From the NCBI GenBank assembly GCA_019635355.1, contig JAHBZQ010000001.1, forward strand, positions 1,550,001-1,614,000: a stretch of 64,000 nt of DNA, given 5' to 3'. This DNA comes from Rhizobacter sp. GTDB taxonomy: Bacteria; Pseudomonadota; Gammaproteobacteria; Burkholderiales; Burkholderiaceae_C. The position numbers and the translations under genes are program-made. The notes below the pieces were generated by a model. That model saw only the letters and a list, made by a program, of their open reading frames with translations, was not told where the DNA came from and did no database searches. Below, in pieces: positions 25,403-34,247 of this stretch; position 1 is the stretch's first letter, and each line of letters starts with the position of its first letter.

Positions 25403-27601
25403 TCAGTTCGGAATGGCGATGCTGGTGCCGCTGAAGGTGATGGCGTCACCCGCAGCCGGCGTGGCCGCCATCGGCGGCACGTTCGCCGTGGTCAGGGCCG
25501 GTGCTGCGCCCGGCGTGCCGCCACGCACCGTGGTGCGCACCACCTGGCTCGCGGGCAACGCGGTATTGCTGCGCAGCTTGGCCCACATCGCGTTCATGCC
25601 CTGGTTGAAGTACACGTGCAGCGGCACGAAGCGCGTGTCGAAGCCCGAGAACGGGATGAACGCGTCGAAGTGCTGCGCATGCTCGACCTCCACGTAGCTC
25701 AGCTGGCTGGCACTGCCTTCGACCACGCGGTTGTAGGCCACGTAGGCGCGCACCGCGTGGTTGACGGGCAGCAGCGCATCGCTGCGGCCCGACATGATGA
25801 GCGTGGGCTTGCCGCGCAGGTTGCCGTTGAACAGCACCTCGCCGATGCCGGCGCGCACCGCCTGGCTTTGCGCGAGCGTGGGTGTCGACACGCCGCTCAG
25901 GGCCGCGCCGGTCACCGGGTCGGTGCCCGTCACGAGCGCACGCTGGCACAGCGCGGCATCGAGGGCGAAGTCGGCCATGTGGGTCGACGGCGAGACGGCG
26001 AACGCCCATGACTTGGCGCCACCTTCCGAATCGTTGTAGACCACGCTTGCGGGCGTGCCGTTGGCCGTGCCATTGGCAAGCGCGAAGCTGGCGGCCTTCA
26101 CGTTGGCGTTGACCGCGACCACGTCGCCCGTGCCGTTGACGGGCGCGAAGCTCACGCCGCACAGGTTATCGACAAGACCGAAGCGGCCGTAGCCGGTCGG
26201 GTACATGGCCGAGATGATCGCGGCGTTGCCCAGGCCGTAGTGCGCGTTGTGCATGGTGTCGTTGTCGGCCGTCCAGCCGTAGGCGCGCAGGCGGGCGAGC
26301 GCATCGTTGGCCTGGTCCGTGGTGGTGGCCCCCGTCACCAGGCCCTTGGCCGCGAGCGCGGTGCAGCGGTTGGTGGCGCGCGCGTTCATGCCGGTGAGCG
26401 TCATGTAGTTGTAGACCGAGGCCTCGGCCATCTGCGCGGCCGGCGCGAGCGCGGCACAAGGCTGGTAGAGGTTGGCGAAGGTGAAGTAATCGGCCAGCGA
26501 GCGGCCGAAGCTCGGCACCGGCGCACCGGCGAAGCTCACGCCGTAGCCGGTGGTGGTGTCGGGCTGGGCGCTGGGCTCGCCGGCCACCACGCCGTCGATC
26601 AGCCCGCCCGTGTCTTGCTCGGCGGCGCGCAGCACCGCGGCACCGCCGTTCGACACCGAGCCGGCGATCACCAGCGTGTTGCCCGGCGTGTAGCGCACGA
26701 GCTTGCCGTTGCCGACCGGCGAGTTGTCGGCGTACTCCTGGTTGAGCGCATAGAGCGCGTAGCGGATGGCGGTGAGCGTGTCGGTGCCCCAGTCCTTCTC
26801 GGGGTTGAGCTGCGAGTGCACCTGCTTGATCGCCAGGCGGTTGGGGAAGGCCGCATTGAAGGCAGCACGGGCGGCGTCGGTGATCACCGCGGCGAAGTTC
26901 GAGAGCGCGCCGGCGGCGCTGCGCGTGGCGCGCGTGCCGTCGATGCGGTTCACCGTGTCGTCGCTCGGGTCGTAGAGGCCGACGCCCTTGCCGGCATCGG
27001 TGAGCACGACGGCGCAATTGCGCTTCAGGCCCCACTCGGCGGCCGAGGCCAGCGCACCATAGACGCCGCGCGAGCCCGAGGACGGGCCGGCCACGAGGCA
27101 CGGTGCGTTGCGGTCGAAGCTCGTGGGGATCTGCACCGCCACCGTCACCTGCTTGCGGCCGGTGCCGTCGTCGAGCACGGCGAGGTATTCGCGGCCGGGG
27201 ATGAGGCCTTCGCCCAGCGTGTCGTTGCCGGCGAGGTCGATGTTGGGCCCGTAGAGGCGGCCGTAGCCGCCGTTGGCGGTGTAGTCGACGAGGCCGCGGT
27301 AGTTGGCATAGAGCGCATTGCGGCGCAGCTCGGTGGCGGTGGGGTTGGCCGGGTCGGCATACGCGGGTGCGGCGGCAGCGCCCAGGCCAGTGCGGCCCAG
27401 GCCGCCGGTGAGCAGGTCCTGCGTGGCCGCGGTGCTGCCGCTGCCGACCGTGGTGGCGCTGTAGGTGGTGACGCTCACGGTGGTCATGCCGGTGGGCAGC
27501 GTGCTCACCTCGGGGTCGTTGTTGCCGCCGCAGGCGCTGAGGCCGGCAGCACTCAAGGTGAGCATTGCGACACGCAGGATGGGCTTGCGCTTTGATTTCA
27601 T
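25403..27601 (-). CDS. D-(-)-3-hydroxybutyrate oligomer hydrolase, lipoprotein
   Basis: This 732-residue enzyme belongs to the 3HB-oligomer hydrolase family, which cleaves the dimers and oligomers released by PHB depolymerase into 3-hydroxybutyrate. The lipobox LSAC (C24) predicts a lipid-anchored protein of the cell envelope. The likely nucleophile is the Ser in SVSNGG (about residue 317), and VEHAQHFDAFIPF near the C-terminus gives a His. The ATG at 27601 has GAGGAG in front. Its promoter region is shared with an ABC binding protein and has LuxR-type motifs. It complements the depolymerase at 16.3-17.8 kb. Confidence 0.92.
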   Translation of the reverse strand: MKSKRKPILRVAMLTLSAAGLSACGGNNDPEVSTLPTGMTTVSVTTYSATTVGSGSTAATQDLLTGGLGRTGLGAAAAPAYADPANPTATELRRNALYANYRGLVDYTANGGYGRLYGPNIDLAGNDTLGEGLIPGREYLAVLDDGTGRKQVTVAVQIPTSFDRNAPCLVAGPSSGSRGVYGALASAAEWGLKRNCAVVLTDAGKGVGLYDPSDDTVNRIDGTRATRSAAGALSNFAAVITDAARAAFNAAFPNRLAIKQVHSQLNPEKDWGTDTLTAIRYALYALNQEYADNSPVGNGKLVRYTPGNTLVIAGSVSNGGAAVLRAAEQDTGGLIDGVVAGEPSAQPDTTTGYGVSFAGAPVPSFGRSLADYFTFANLYQPCAALAPAAQMAEASVYNYMTLTGMNARATNRCTALAAKGLVTGATTTDQANDALARLRAYGWTADNDTMHNAHYGLGNAAIISAMYPTGYGRFGLVDNLCGVSFAPVNGTGDVVAVNANVKAASFALANGTANGTPASVVYNDSEGGAKSWAFAVSPSTHMADFALDAALCQRALVTGTDPVTGAALSGVSTPTLAQSQAVRAGIGEVLFNGNLRGKPTLIMSGRSDALLPVNHAVRAYVAYNRVVEGSASQLSYVEVEHAQHFDAFIPFSGFDTRFVPLHVYFNQGMNAMWAKLRSNTALPASQVVRTTVRGGTPGAAPALTTANVPPMAATPAAGDAITFSGTSIAIPN

Positions 27602-27665
27602 GGGGTCGTCTCCTCGGGGTTGTGGGTGAGCGGCCCAATGTAGAAGTCGCCCCCGGCGGCGAGCA

Positions 27666-27728
27666 GTCGTAGGACTACATCAGTACGACCCGTTAGGTAG
27701 TTCATCGCCAGCAGCAACCCCTAGGTAG
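27666..27728. promoter_or_regulatory. Operator-like motifs between oligomer hydrolase and binding-protein genes
   Basis: GTCGTA (27666) and TACGAC (27684) form a dyad with a 12-base spacer that encloses the short palindrome GTAGGACTAC (27669-27678). Two direct copies of TAGGTAG follow at 27694-27700 and 27722-27728, 28 bases apart. Such heptamers suit NarL/LuxR-type regulators; the PAS-LuxR protein at 24.8 kb is a candidate binder. Confidence 0.4.
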
Positions 27729-27810
27729 CCGCACCGCCATCGAAGGCCCCGTGGTGGCGCGCGCAGGCGCCTCCTAGCATCGCCTCACATTTGGTAACGA
27801 GGGGCATTGC

Positions 27811-28959
27811 ATGCACACAGGGCTCAAGACACGCACACGCCGCACCTGGATCGCGAGCGTCGTCCTGCTGATGGGGGCCACGCTCGCTTCGGCACAGGAG
27901 ACCATCACCATCGGCCAGGTGGCGCCGCTGTCGGGCGTGCTGGCGAGCACCGGGCACCAGATGGTGCTCGGCGGCAAGGTGTACTTCGATGCCGTCAACG
28001 ACGCCGGTGGCGTGCACGGCGCAAAGATCCGCACGCTCGTGATGGACGACGGCTACAAGGTCGACGAGACCCTGCGCCTCACCAAGGAGCTGGTGGCCAA
28101 GCCCGAGGTGCTCGCGCTCTTCGGCTTTGCCGGCACCGCCAACATCGGCAAGCTGCTCGAAGACAAGGTGCTGGCCGATGCCGGCATCGCGCTGGTGGCG
28201 CCCTACACCGGCGGCGAGCTGCTGCGCAAACCGTTCAACCCGTGGATCTTCCACGTGCGCGCCGGCTATGCCGACGAGACCGAGCACATGATCAAGCAGC
28301 TCAACACGCAGGGCCTCACGCGCGTGGCGGTGCTCTACCAGAACGATGCCTTCGGCACGGCGGGCCTCGCGGGCGTGGAGTCGGCGCTGCAGCGGCGCGG
28401 GCGCAAGCTCGTGGCCTCGGCCGGCTACGAGCGCAACACGACCGACGTGGACGCGGCCGTGAAGGTGATCCGCGGCGCGGCGCCGCAGGCGGTGATCATG
28501 GTGGCGGTCAACAAACCCGCCGCGGCCTTCGCGAAGCAATACCGCGCGGCGGGGGGCGGCGGGCAGCTCTTCAACATCTCGGTGGTCGACCCGGCCGAAC
28601 TCGTGAAGCTCGGCGGCATCGAGAACGTGCGCGGCCTGGGCATCAGCCAGGTGGTGCCCTACCCCTACCAGCAGACGATGCCGGTGGTGCGTGAGTTCCA
28701 CGAGGCGATGCGCAAGTACGCGCCGAAGGAGGAGGTGAACTACACCAACTTCGAGGAATACCTCGGCGCCAAGGTGCTGGTGGAAGCGCTGCGCCGCGCG
28801 GGGCCGAAGCCCACGCGCGCCAAGGTGATGAACGCGCTGGAGTCGATCAACAACCACAACCTCGGCGGCGTGCGCATCAGCTACGGGCCGAAGGAGCGCG
28901 TGGGCTCGCGCTTCGTCGAGGTGACGGTGATCGGCAGCCAGGGCAAGCTGCTGAAGTAG
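27811..28959 (+). CDS. Orphan ABC substrate-binding protein (Liv-type)
   Basis: This 382-residue periplasmic protein has a signal peptide (cleavage near ASA-Q) and the type 1 binding-protein fold: TITIGQVAPLSGVLASTG at the mature start, GFAGTANIGKLL and VAVLYQNDAFGTAG. It is not followed by permease or ATPase genes, so it may use the Liv-type transporter at 19.6-24.6 kb or serve a sensory role. It diverges from the oligomer hydrolase gene and converges on bdhA with six bases between stops. Confidence 0.92.
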   Translation: MHTGLKTRTRRTWIASVVLLMGATLASAQETITIGQVAPLSGVLASTGHQMVLGGKVYFDAVNDAGGVHGAKIRTLVMDDGYKVDETLRLTKELVAKPEVLALFGFAGTANIGKLLEDKVLADAGIALVAPYTGGELLRKPFNPWIFHVRAGYADETEHMIKQLNTQGLTRVAVLYQNDAFGTAGLAGVESALQRRGRKLVASAGYERNTTDVDAAVKVIRGAAPQAVIMVAVNKPAAAFAKQYRAAGGGGQLFNISVVDPAELVKLGGIENVRGLGISQVVPYPYQQTMPVVREFHEAMRKYAPKEEVNYTNFEEYLGAKVLVEALRRAGPKPTRAKVMNALESINNHNLGGVRISYGPKERVGSRFVEVTVIGSQGKLLK

Positions 28960-28965
28960 CGGGCG

Positions 28966-29778
28966 CTACTGCGCCGTCCAGCCGCCGTCGACCGGCAGCG
29001 TAATGCCGTTGATGTTGTGCGCCCAGGGCTGGCACAGCATCGCGGCCACCTCGCCGATCTCGGACGGGGCCGACATGCGGTGGCTCGGCTGCTTCTCCTG
29101 CAGCAGCTCCTTGATGCCAGCGGCGCGGTCTCCACCATGCGCCTGCGCGCGCGCCATGATCTGCGGCTGGATCAGCGCGGTCTCGGTCCAGCCCGGGGCG
29201 ATGCAGTTGGCCGTCACGCCACCCGTCTCGCTCGAGCCGACGGCCGCGCATTCGAGCGCCGCCACCCGCGTGAGGCCCACGAGGCCGAACTTCGCGGCCA
29301 CATACGGGCCCTTCTGCGCCGACGCCACCAGGCCATGCACCGAGGCGATGTTGACGATGCGGCCGTAGCCACGCGCCACCATGCCGGGCAAGGCGAGGCG
29401 CATGGTGTGGAAGGCCGACGACAGGTTGATCGCGAGGATCGCGTCCCAGCTCTGCGGCGGCATGTCGACGATGGGCGCGGTGTACTGGATGCCGGCGTTG
29501 TTGACCACGATGTCGAGCCGGCCCTGCCAGGCGATGGCGTCGGCCATCAGCGCGTCGATCTCGGCGGCGTGGCGCAGGTCGCGCTGCAGGTAGGTCGCCG
29601 CGGGCGCGCCAGCGTCGCGCACGGCATCGAGGGCCGCCTGGGCCTTGGCCGGCTCGGCCACGTCGTGCAGCACGATGCGAACGCCGTCTTTCGCGAGGCG
29701 GGTGGCGATGGCCAGGCCGATGCCTTGCATCGAGCCGGTGACGAGGGCGGTGCGCCCGTGCAGGGAAGGTGTGCTCAT
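28966..29778 (-). CDS. bdhA: 3-hydroxybutyrate dehydrogenase
   Basis: This 270-residue short-chain dehydrogenase oxidises (R)-3-hydroxybutyrate to acetoacetate with NAD+. The cofactor motif TGSMQGIG, the NNAGIQYTAPI and INLSSAFHTMRLALPGM segments, NIASVHGLVAS, YVAAK and the end PVDGGWTAQ closely follow known BdhA proteins. An insertion near VGSSETGGVTANC is slightly unusual. It follows the acyl-CoA ligase gene by 30 bases on the same strand, suggesting that acetoacetate or 3-hydroxybutyrate is activated next. Confidence 0.9.
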   Translation of the reverse strand: MSTPSLHGRTALVTGSMQGIGLAIATRLAKDGVRIVLHDVAEPAKAQAALDAVRDAGAPAATYLQRDLRHAAEIDALMADAIAWQGRLDIVVNNAGIQYTAPIVDMPPQSWDAILAINLSSAFHTMRLALPGMVARGYGRIVNIASVHGLVASAQKGPYVAAKFGLVGLTRVAALECAAVGSSETGGVTANCIAPGWTETALIQPQIMARAQAHGGDRAAGIKELLQEKQPSHRMSAPSEIGEVAAMLCQPWAHNINGITLPVDGGWTAQ

Positions 29779-29808
29779 GGGGGTCTCGACGGGTGGGGGT
29801 GAAGCAGG

Positions 29809-31350
29809 TCAGCGTGCGGGCATCGCGGCCAGCCGCGCCCGCAGTTCGGTCTTGAGCACCTTGCCGTAGTGGTTCTTCGGCAAGGCGTCGAGCAGGTGGT
29901 ATTCCTTGGGGCGCTTGAAACGCGCGATGTGCTCGCGGCACACCTCGTCGAGCGCCAGCGGTTCGAGCTCGGCGCCGGAGCGGGGCACGACGAAGGCGAC
30001 GACGATCTCGCCCCAGTCGGCATCGGGCCGGCCCACCACCGAGACCTCGGCCACGCCGGGGTGGCGCAGCAGCGCTTCTTCCACCTCGCGCGGGTAGATG
30101 TTGGAGCCGCCGCTGATGATCACGTCCTTCGAGCGGTCGCGCAGCGTGAGGAAGCCGTGTTCGTCGAGGCTGCCCATGTCGCCGGTGAAGAGCCAGCCAT
30201 CGCGCAGCGTGTGGGCAGTGGCCGCGTCGTCGCGCCAGTAGCCGGCCATCACCGAGTCGCCACGCACCACCACTTCGCCGGTCTCGCCGGTGGGCAGCGT
30301 GCGGCCTTGCGCATCGGTCACGCGCACTTCGACGGCGGCCATCGCCACGCCCACCGAGCCGAGGCGTGCGAGGTGGTCGGGGTGCTGGGTGTCGGTGATC
30401 TGCCGGCGCGAGAGCGCGGTGATCGTCATCGGGCTTTCGCCCTGCCCGTAGATCTGCACGAAGCGCGGACCCATCACGCGCAGCGCGCGCTGCAGGTCTT
30501 CCACGTACATCGGGCCGCCGCCGTAGACGATGGTCTTGAGGCCGGTGCCGTCTTCTCCCTGCGCCACGGCCTGGTCGACCAGGCGCTTCACCATCGTGGG
30601 CGCGGCAAACATCGAGACGCTGCCGAAGTGTCGGCCGAGCACGAGCACCTCGGCCGCGTCGAAGCCGCGCGAAGCGGGCACCACGTGCTTCGCCCCGGCC
30701 AGCACGTGCGGCAGGCTGTACAGGCCGGCGCCGTGCGACATCGGCGCGGCATAGAGCGCCGCGTCGTCGGGCTGCACCGTGTCGACGTCGCTGAAGTAGC
30801 ACAGCGACATCGTCATCAGGTTGCGGTGCGTGATCGTCACGCCCTTGGGCCGGCCGGTGGTGCCCGAGGTGTAGAAGAGCCACGCAAGATCGTCGCCGCG
30901 GCGTTCGGCCGGCGCGTCGAGCGGCGGGGCCTGCAGCAGCTGCGCGTAGCCGGGCTCGTCGACGAAGAACAGCTCGCGCCACGCGGCCGTGCGGTCGTCG
31001 AGCGCGGCCAGTGCGGGGCCGATGTCGCCCGTGGTGAAGACGACCGACGCCTGGCTGTGCGCGAGGATGTAGTCGACCTCGCGCGGGTGCAGCTTGGGGT
31101 TGATCGGCACGACCGCGAGGCCCGCCCACCAGCAGCCGAAGAAGATCTCGAGCACCGCCGGGTGGTTGCTCATGAAGAGGCCGACACGGTCGCCCGGCTG
31201 CAGGCCGTGGTGCTCGGTGAGCGCGCGGCCGAGCGAGGCCGCACGCGTGGCGAGCGTGGCGTAGTCGAAGAGAAGCTCGGTGCCGAGGTAGACGGCGGGT
31301 CGGTGGCCGGCGCTGCGGGCACTGCGCAGCAGCAGATGGGCGAGGTTCAT
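29809..31350 (-). CDS. AMP-forming acyl-CoA ligase
   Basis: This 513-residue cytosolic enzyme activates a carboxylate to its CoA thioester through an acyl-AMP. The P-loop-like motif YTSGTTGRPKGV, the YGQGESP segment, TGDMG and the C-terminal Lys in LPKNHYGKVLK are present. It is shorter than acetoacetyl-CoA synthetase (usually about 650 residues) and closer in size to FadD/MenE-type ligases. Lying upstream of bdhA, it may act on acetoacetate or 3-hydroxybutyrate. The ATG at 31350 has AGGAG five bases upstream. Confidence 0.88.
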   Translation of the reverse strand: MNLAHLLLRSARSAGHRPAVYLGTELLFDYATLATRAASLGRALTEHHGLQPGDRVGLFMSNHPAVLEIFFGCWWAGLAVVPINPKLHPREVDYILAHSQASVVFTTGDIGPALAALDDRTAAWRELFFVDEPGYAQLLQAPPLDAPAERRGDDLAWLFYTSGTTGRPKGVTITHRNLMTMSLCYFSDVDTVQPDDAALYAAPMSHGAGLYSLPHVLAGAKHVVPASRGFDAAEVLVLGRHFGSVSMFAAPTMVKRLVDQAVAQGEDGTGLKTIVYGGGPMYVEDLQRALRVMGPRFVQIYGQGESPMTITALSRRQITDTQHPDHLARLGSVGVAMAAVEVRVTDAQGRTLPTGETGEVVVRGDSVMAGYWRDDAATAHTLRDGWLFTGDMGSLDEHGFLTLRDRSKDVIISGGSNIYPREVEEALLRHPGVAEVSVVGRPDADWGEIVVAFVVPRSGAELEPLALDEVCREHIARFKRPKEYHLLDALPKNHYGKVLKTELRARLAAMPAR

Positions 31351-31439
31351 GTGGACTCCTGAACCGCGAGGGTAAGAGTCGCACCACGCGCCTCGCAAGG
31401 CGCACAAGTACATCAGGGTTGACCCTGCACCCTGTGCAT

Positions 31440-34142
31440 TCAGCCCGGCAGCAGGCGCTCCAGCGCGGCGAGGAAGGTGGGCATGTGGATCGGCTTCGTC
31501 CAGTAGTCGGTGAAGCCGGCCGCGGCGGCGCGGGCGATGTCTTCGGGCATGGCGTTGGCCGACAGCGCGACGCAGCGGATGCCCGCGGTCGACGGCTGCG
31601 CGCGCAGGCGGCTCAGCACCTCGTAGCCATCGACGTCGGGCAGCTGCATGTCGACCAGGATCAGGTCGGGCTGCAGCTCCTGCGCGCGTGCCACGCCGAG
31701 CAGGCCGCTGGCCACCGTCTCGATCTGCAGGCCCGCGTGGCGGCGCACCATCTCCTCGACCAGCAGCGCGTTGACGGGGTTGTCTTCGATGTAGAGCAGG
31801 CGGCCCTGGCGCTGGCGCCGCGGCGCGGGCGGCACGCTGGGCGCGGGCACCGCGTCTGCAGGCGGCGGCAGAGCGTCGTCGGGTGCCACCGGGCCGGTGT
31901 GCCGCGGCAGCCGCACCTCGAAGCGGGAGCCCACGCCCGGCGTGCTCTCCACCTGCACCGAGCCGCCCATGCGCTCGACCAGCGCCTTCACCACCGACAG
32001 CCCCACGCCGGCACCCTCGATGCCCTCGCGCTCGACGCCGAGGCGGTTGAACGGCTCGAAGAGATGCGCCATCTGCTGGCGCGTCATGCCGCGCCCGCTG
32101 TCGGCCACGGTCAGCAGCACGGCCCCGCCGCTGTCGTTCCCGCTCTCGCGCACGCTCACCTGCACGCGCCCGCGCGAGACGTTGTACTTGACGGCGTTGC
32201 TCAGCAAGTTGATCACGACCTGGCGCACACGGGTGCGGTCGGCGAGCACGACGGCGGCGGTGTCGTCGACCGCCACGCTCACGCCGGCATCGCGCGCCGC
32301 GGGCTCCACGAGCGCCTTCGCCTCCTGCAGCACGTCGGTCAGTCGCACGGGGCGCAGGTCGAGCTTCACTTCGCCGCTCTCGAGGCTCGACAGGTCGAGC
32401 ACGTCGTTGATGAGCGAGAGCAGGTGTTCGCCGGCCGACACGATGTGCTGCACCTTGGCCAAAGAGCCCGAGCGGGCCAGCGCGGGGTCGAGCCGCAGCA
32501 GCTGCGCGAAGCCGAGCACCGCATTGAGCGGCGTGCGCAGCTCGTGGCTCATGCGCGCGAGGAATTCCGATTTCGCCTGGCTCTCGCGCTGGGCCACGAG
32601 CTTCTCCTGCCGCTCGGTCACGTCGATCGCAATGCCGAACTGCACGCTGCCCGACTCGCGCTTCTCGTGCCGCGCCCGGCTCACCACCCAGCGCACCTCG
32701 CCGTCGGGCCGCACGATGCGGTATTCATGCTCGACGGTCACGTCTTCGGTGGCGCGCAGCTCGGCGTGCGCGGTGCGCATGCGCTCGCGGTCGTCGGGGT
32801 GCACGACTTCGTTCAGCCACTCGGTGCGCCGCGGCACGCCTTGCGAGACCGGCCGGCCGATGATGTGGAACATCTGCTCGTTCCACTCGCCGCGCTCGCG
32901 GCCCGGCTCGCGGCTCCAGATGCCCAGCCCGGCCGCCGAGGCCGCCACTTCGAGGCGGCGCGCCAGCTCCTGCGCACGCCGGGTCTTGGCCACCTGCTCG
33001 GTGACGTCAAGCGCCACGCCCATGAATTCGATGGGCTGCCCGTCGGCGTTGCGCCGCACCACGCGGCGCGTGAGCACGTAGCGGTAGGTGCCGTCGGAGC
33101 GGCGGTAGCGCGCCTCCATGTCGACCGGGCGGTCGGTGTCGAGCGATTCGGCAGCGGTCGCGACCACACGTGGGACGTCATCGGGGTGGATGAGCGAGCG
33201 CACCTCGTCGATGGGCACGCCCTCGGGGCGCGGCGCGATGCCGAGCACCTCGAAGCCCTTGTCGTTGTAGAAGATGCGGTTGAGCCGCAGGTCGTGCCGC
33301 CAGATGGCGATGTTGCCGAGGTCGACCGCCAGCTTGAGCTGCTCGCTCGTGGTGTTGAACGACTCGGCGAGCTCGTAGACCTCGGTGTCGTCGACCATCG
33401 CGCCGATGATGATGTTGGGCTCGCCATCGGGCCCGGCCTTCACCTCCCACTGCGCGTGCACGTGCCGCCACTGGCCGCTGGGCGAGCTGATGCGGTAGCG
33501 CTTGGCGTACTTGCCGGGGGTGCGGGCGGAGTCGCGGTAGTCCATGCCCGGCCGGTCGTCGGGGTGGATGCGCGAGACGAAGGTCTTGAAGTCGGGCGCG
33601 CCGTTGGCGGGGTCGAAGTTCCACAGGCGGAACATGTTGGCGTCCCAGTGGCCCTTGCCCATCGGCAGCTCGCGCTCGTAGAGGCCCAGGCGGCCGAACT
33701 CCTGCGCACGCACCAGGCGCTCGGTGACGCGCGCGGTCTCGGCCTGCGAGCGGGTGAGCTCCGTGGTGTCGCGCATGGCCCAGAGCCAGCTCGCCTCGGC
33801 GAGCGCTTCTTCTTCGCGCAAGGGTCTCAGAGTGGCGTCGGCGCTGCGCACCGCGCCATCGGCGTCGCACCAGGCGAGCGGGCTCAGCTGCGTGGGCTGG
33901 CCGGCGCGCAAGGCGTCGGCGAGCGTCTGCGCGGCCGACCGTTCATCGAGGCGGAGTGCCTGCGCGAGGGTCTGCCCTGCCGGCAAGCCCTCGGGGGCAC
34001 CCACCGACCGCAGCAAGGCAGGGTTGGCCCACACCACGACGCCATGCCGGTCGAGCAAGGCCAGCAGTTCGGTGCTGGCCTCCAGCAAGGCCGTCCACGC
34101 GCTGATGGGCCGGGACAGCGACGAGGGGCGGCGGATCGCCAT
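31440..34142 (-). CDS. Multi-PAS hybrid histidine kinase with C-terminal receiver
   Basis: This 900-residue kinase has no evident membrane helix. Several PAS/PAC units fill the first 500 residues (for instance QWRHVHAQWEVKAGPDG and YRYVLTRRVVRRNADG). HisKA (FLARMSHELRTPLNAVLGFA), HATPase (NLLSNAVKYN; DSGRGMTRQQ; GAGVGLSVVKALV) and a receiver with LLYIEDNPVNALLVEE and LILVDMQLPDVDG follow. The kinase-receiver half closely resembles the kinase at 725-3460. The dyad TTGTAA/TTACAA lies 13 bases before its start. No partner gene is adjacent. Confidence 0.92.
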   Translation of the reverse strand: MAIRRPSSLSRPISAWTALLEASTELLALLDRHGVVVWANPALLRSVGAPEGLPAGQTLAQALRLDERSAAQTLADALRAGQPTQLSPLAWCDADGAVRSADATLRPLREEEALAEASWLWAMRDTTELTRSQAETARVTERLVRAQEFGRLGLYERELPMGKGHWDANMFRLWNFDPANGAPDFKTFVSRIHPDDRPGMDYRDSARTPGKYAKRYRISSPSGQWRHVHAQWEVKAGPDGEPNIIIGAMVDDTEVYELAESFNTTSEQLKLAVDLGNIAIWRHDLRLNRIFYNDKGFEVLGIAPRPEGVPIDEVRSLIHPDDVPRVVATAAESLDTDRPVDMEARYRRSDGTYRYVLTRRVVRRNADGQPIEFMGVALDVTEQVAKTRRAQELARRLEVAASAAGLGIWSREPGRERGEWNEQMFHIIGRPVSQGVPRRTEWLNEVVHPDDRERMRTAHAELRATEDVTVEHEYRIVRPDGEVRWVVSRARHEKRESGSVQFGIAIDVTERQEKLVAQRESQAKSEFLARMSHELRTPLNAVLGFAQLLRLDPALARSGSLAKVQHIVSAGEHLLSLINDVLDLSSLESGEVKLDLRPVRLTDVLQEAKALVEPAARDAGVSVAVDDTAAVVLADRTRVRQVVINLLSNAVKYNVSRGRVQVSVRESGNDSGGAVLLTVADSGRGMTRQQMAHLFEPFNRLGVEREGIEGAGVGLSVVKALVERMGGSVQVESTPGVGSRFEVRLPRHTGPVAPDDALPPPADAVPAPSVPPAPRRQRQGRLLYIEDNPVNALLVEEMVRRHAGLQIETVASGLLGVARAQELQPDLILVDMQLPDVDGYEVLSRLRAQPSTAGIRCVALSANAMPEDIARAAAAGFTDYWTKPIHMPTFLAALERLLPG

Positions 34143-34247
34143 GCGCGGGAGTCGTTGTAAGTGGAAAGTTACAAGAGCAGTCTAGCCAAGTCGCCCCCGT
34201 TGCATCAGGTGGAATGCCCGCGCTACCCCGGGCTTCCCGGGCTTCGT

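Noticed and set aside
31419..34160. A 913-residue open frame opposite the multi-PAS kinase
   Set aside because: Low-complexity composition and complete overlap with a well-supported kinase gene.
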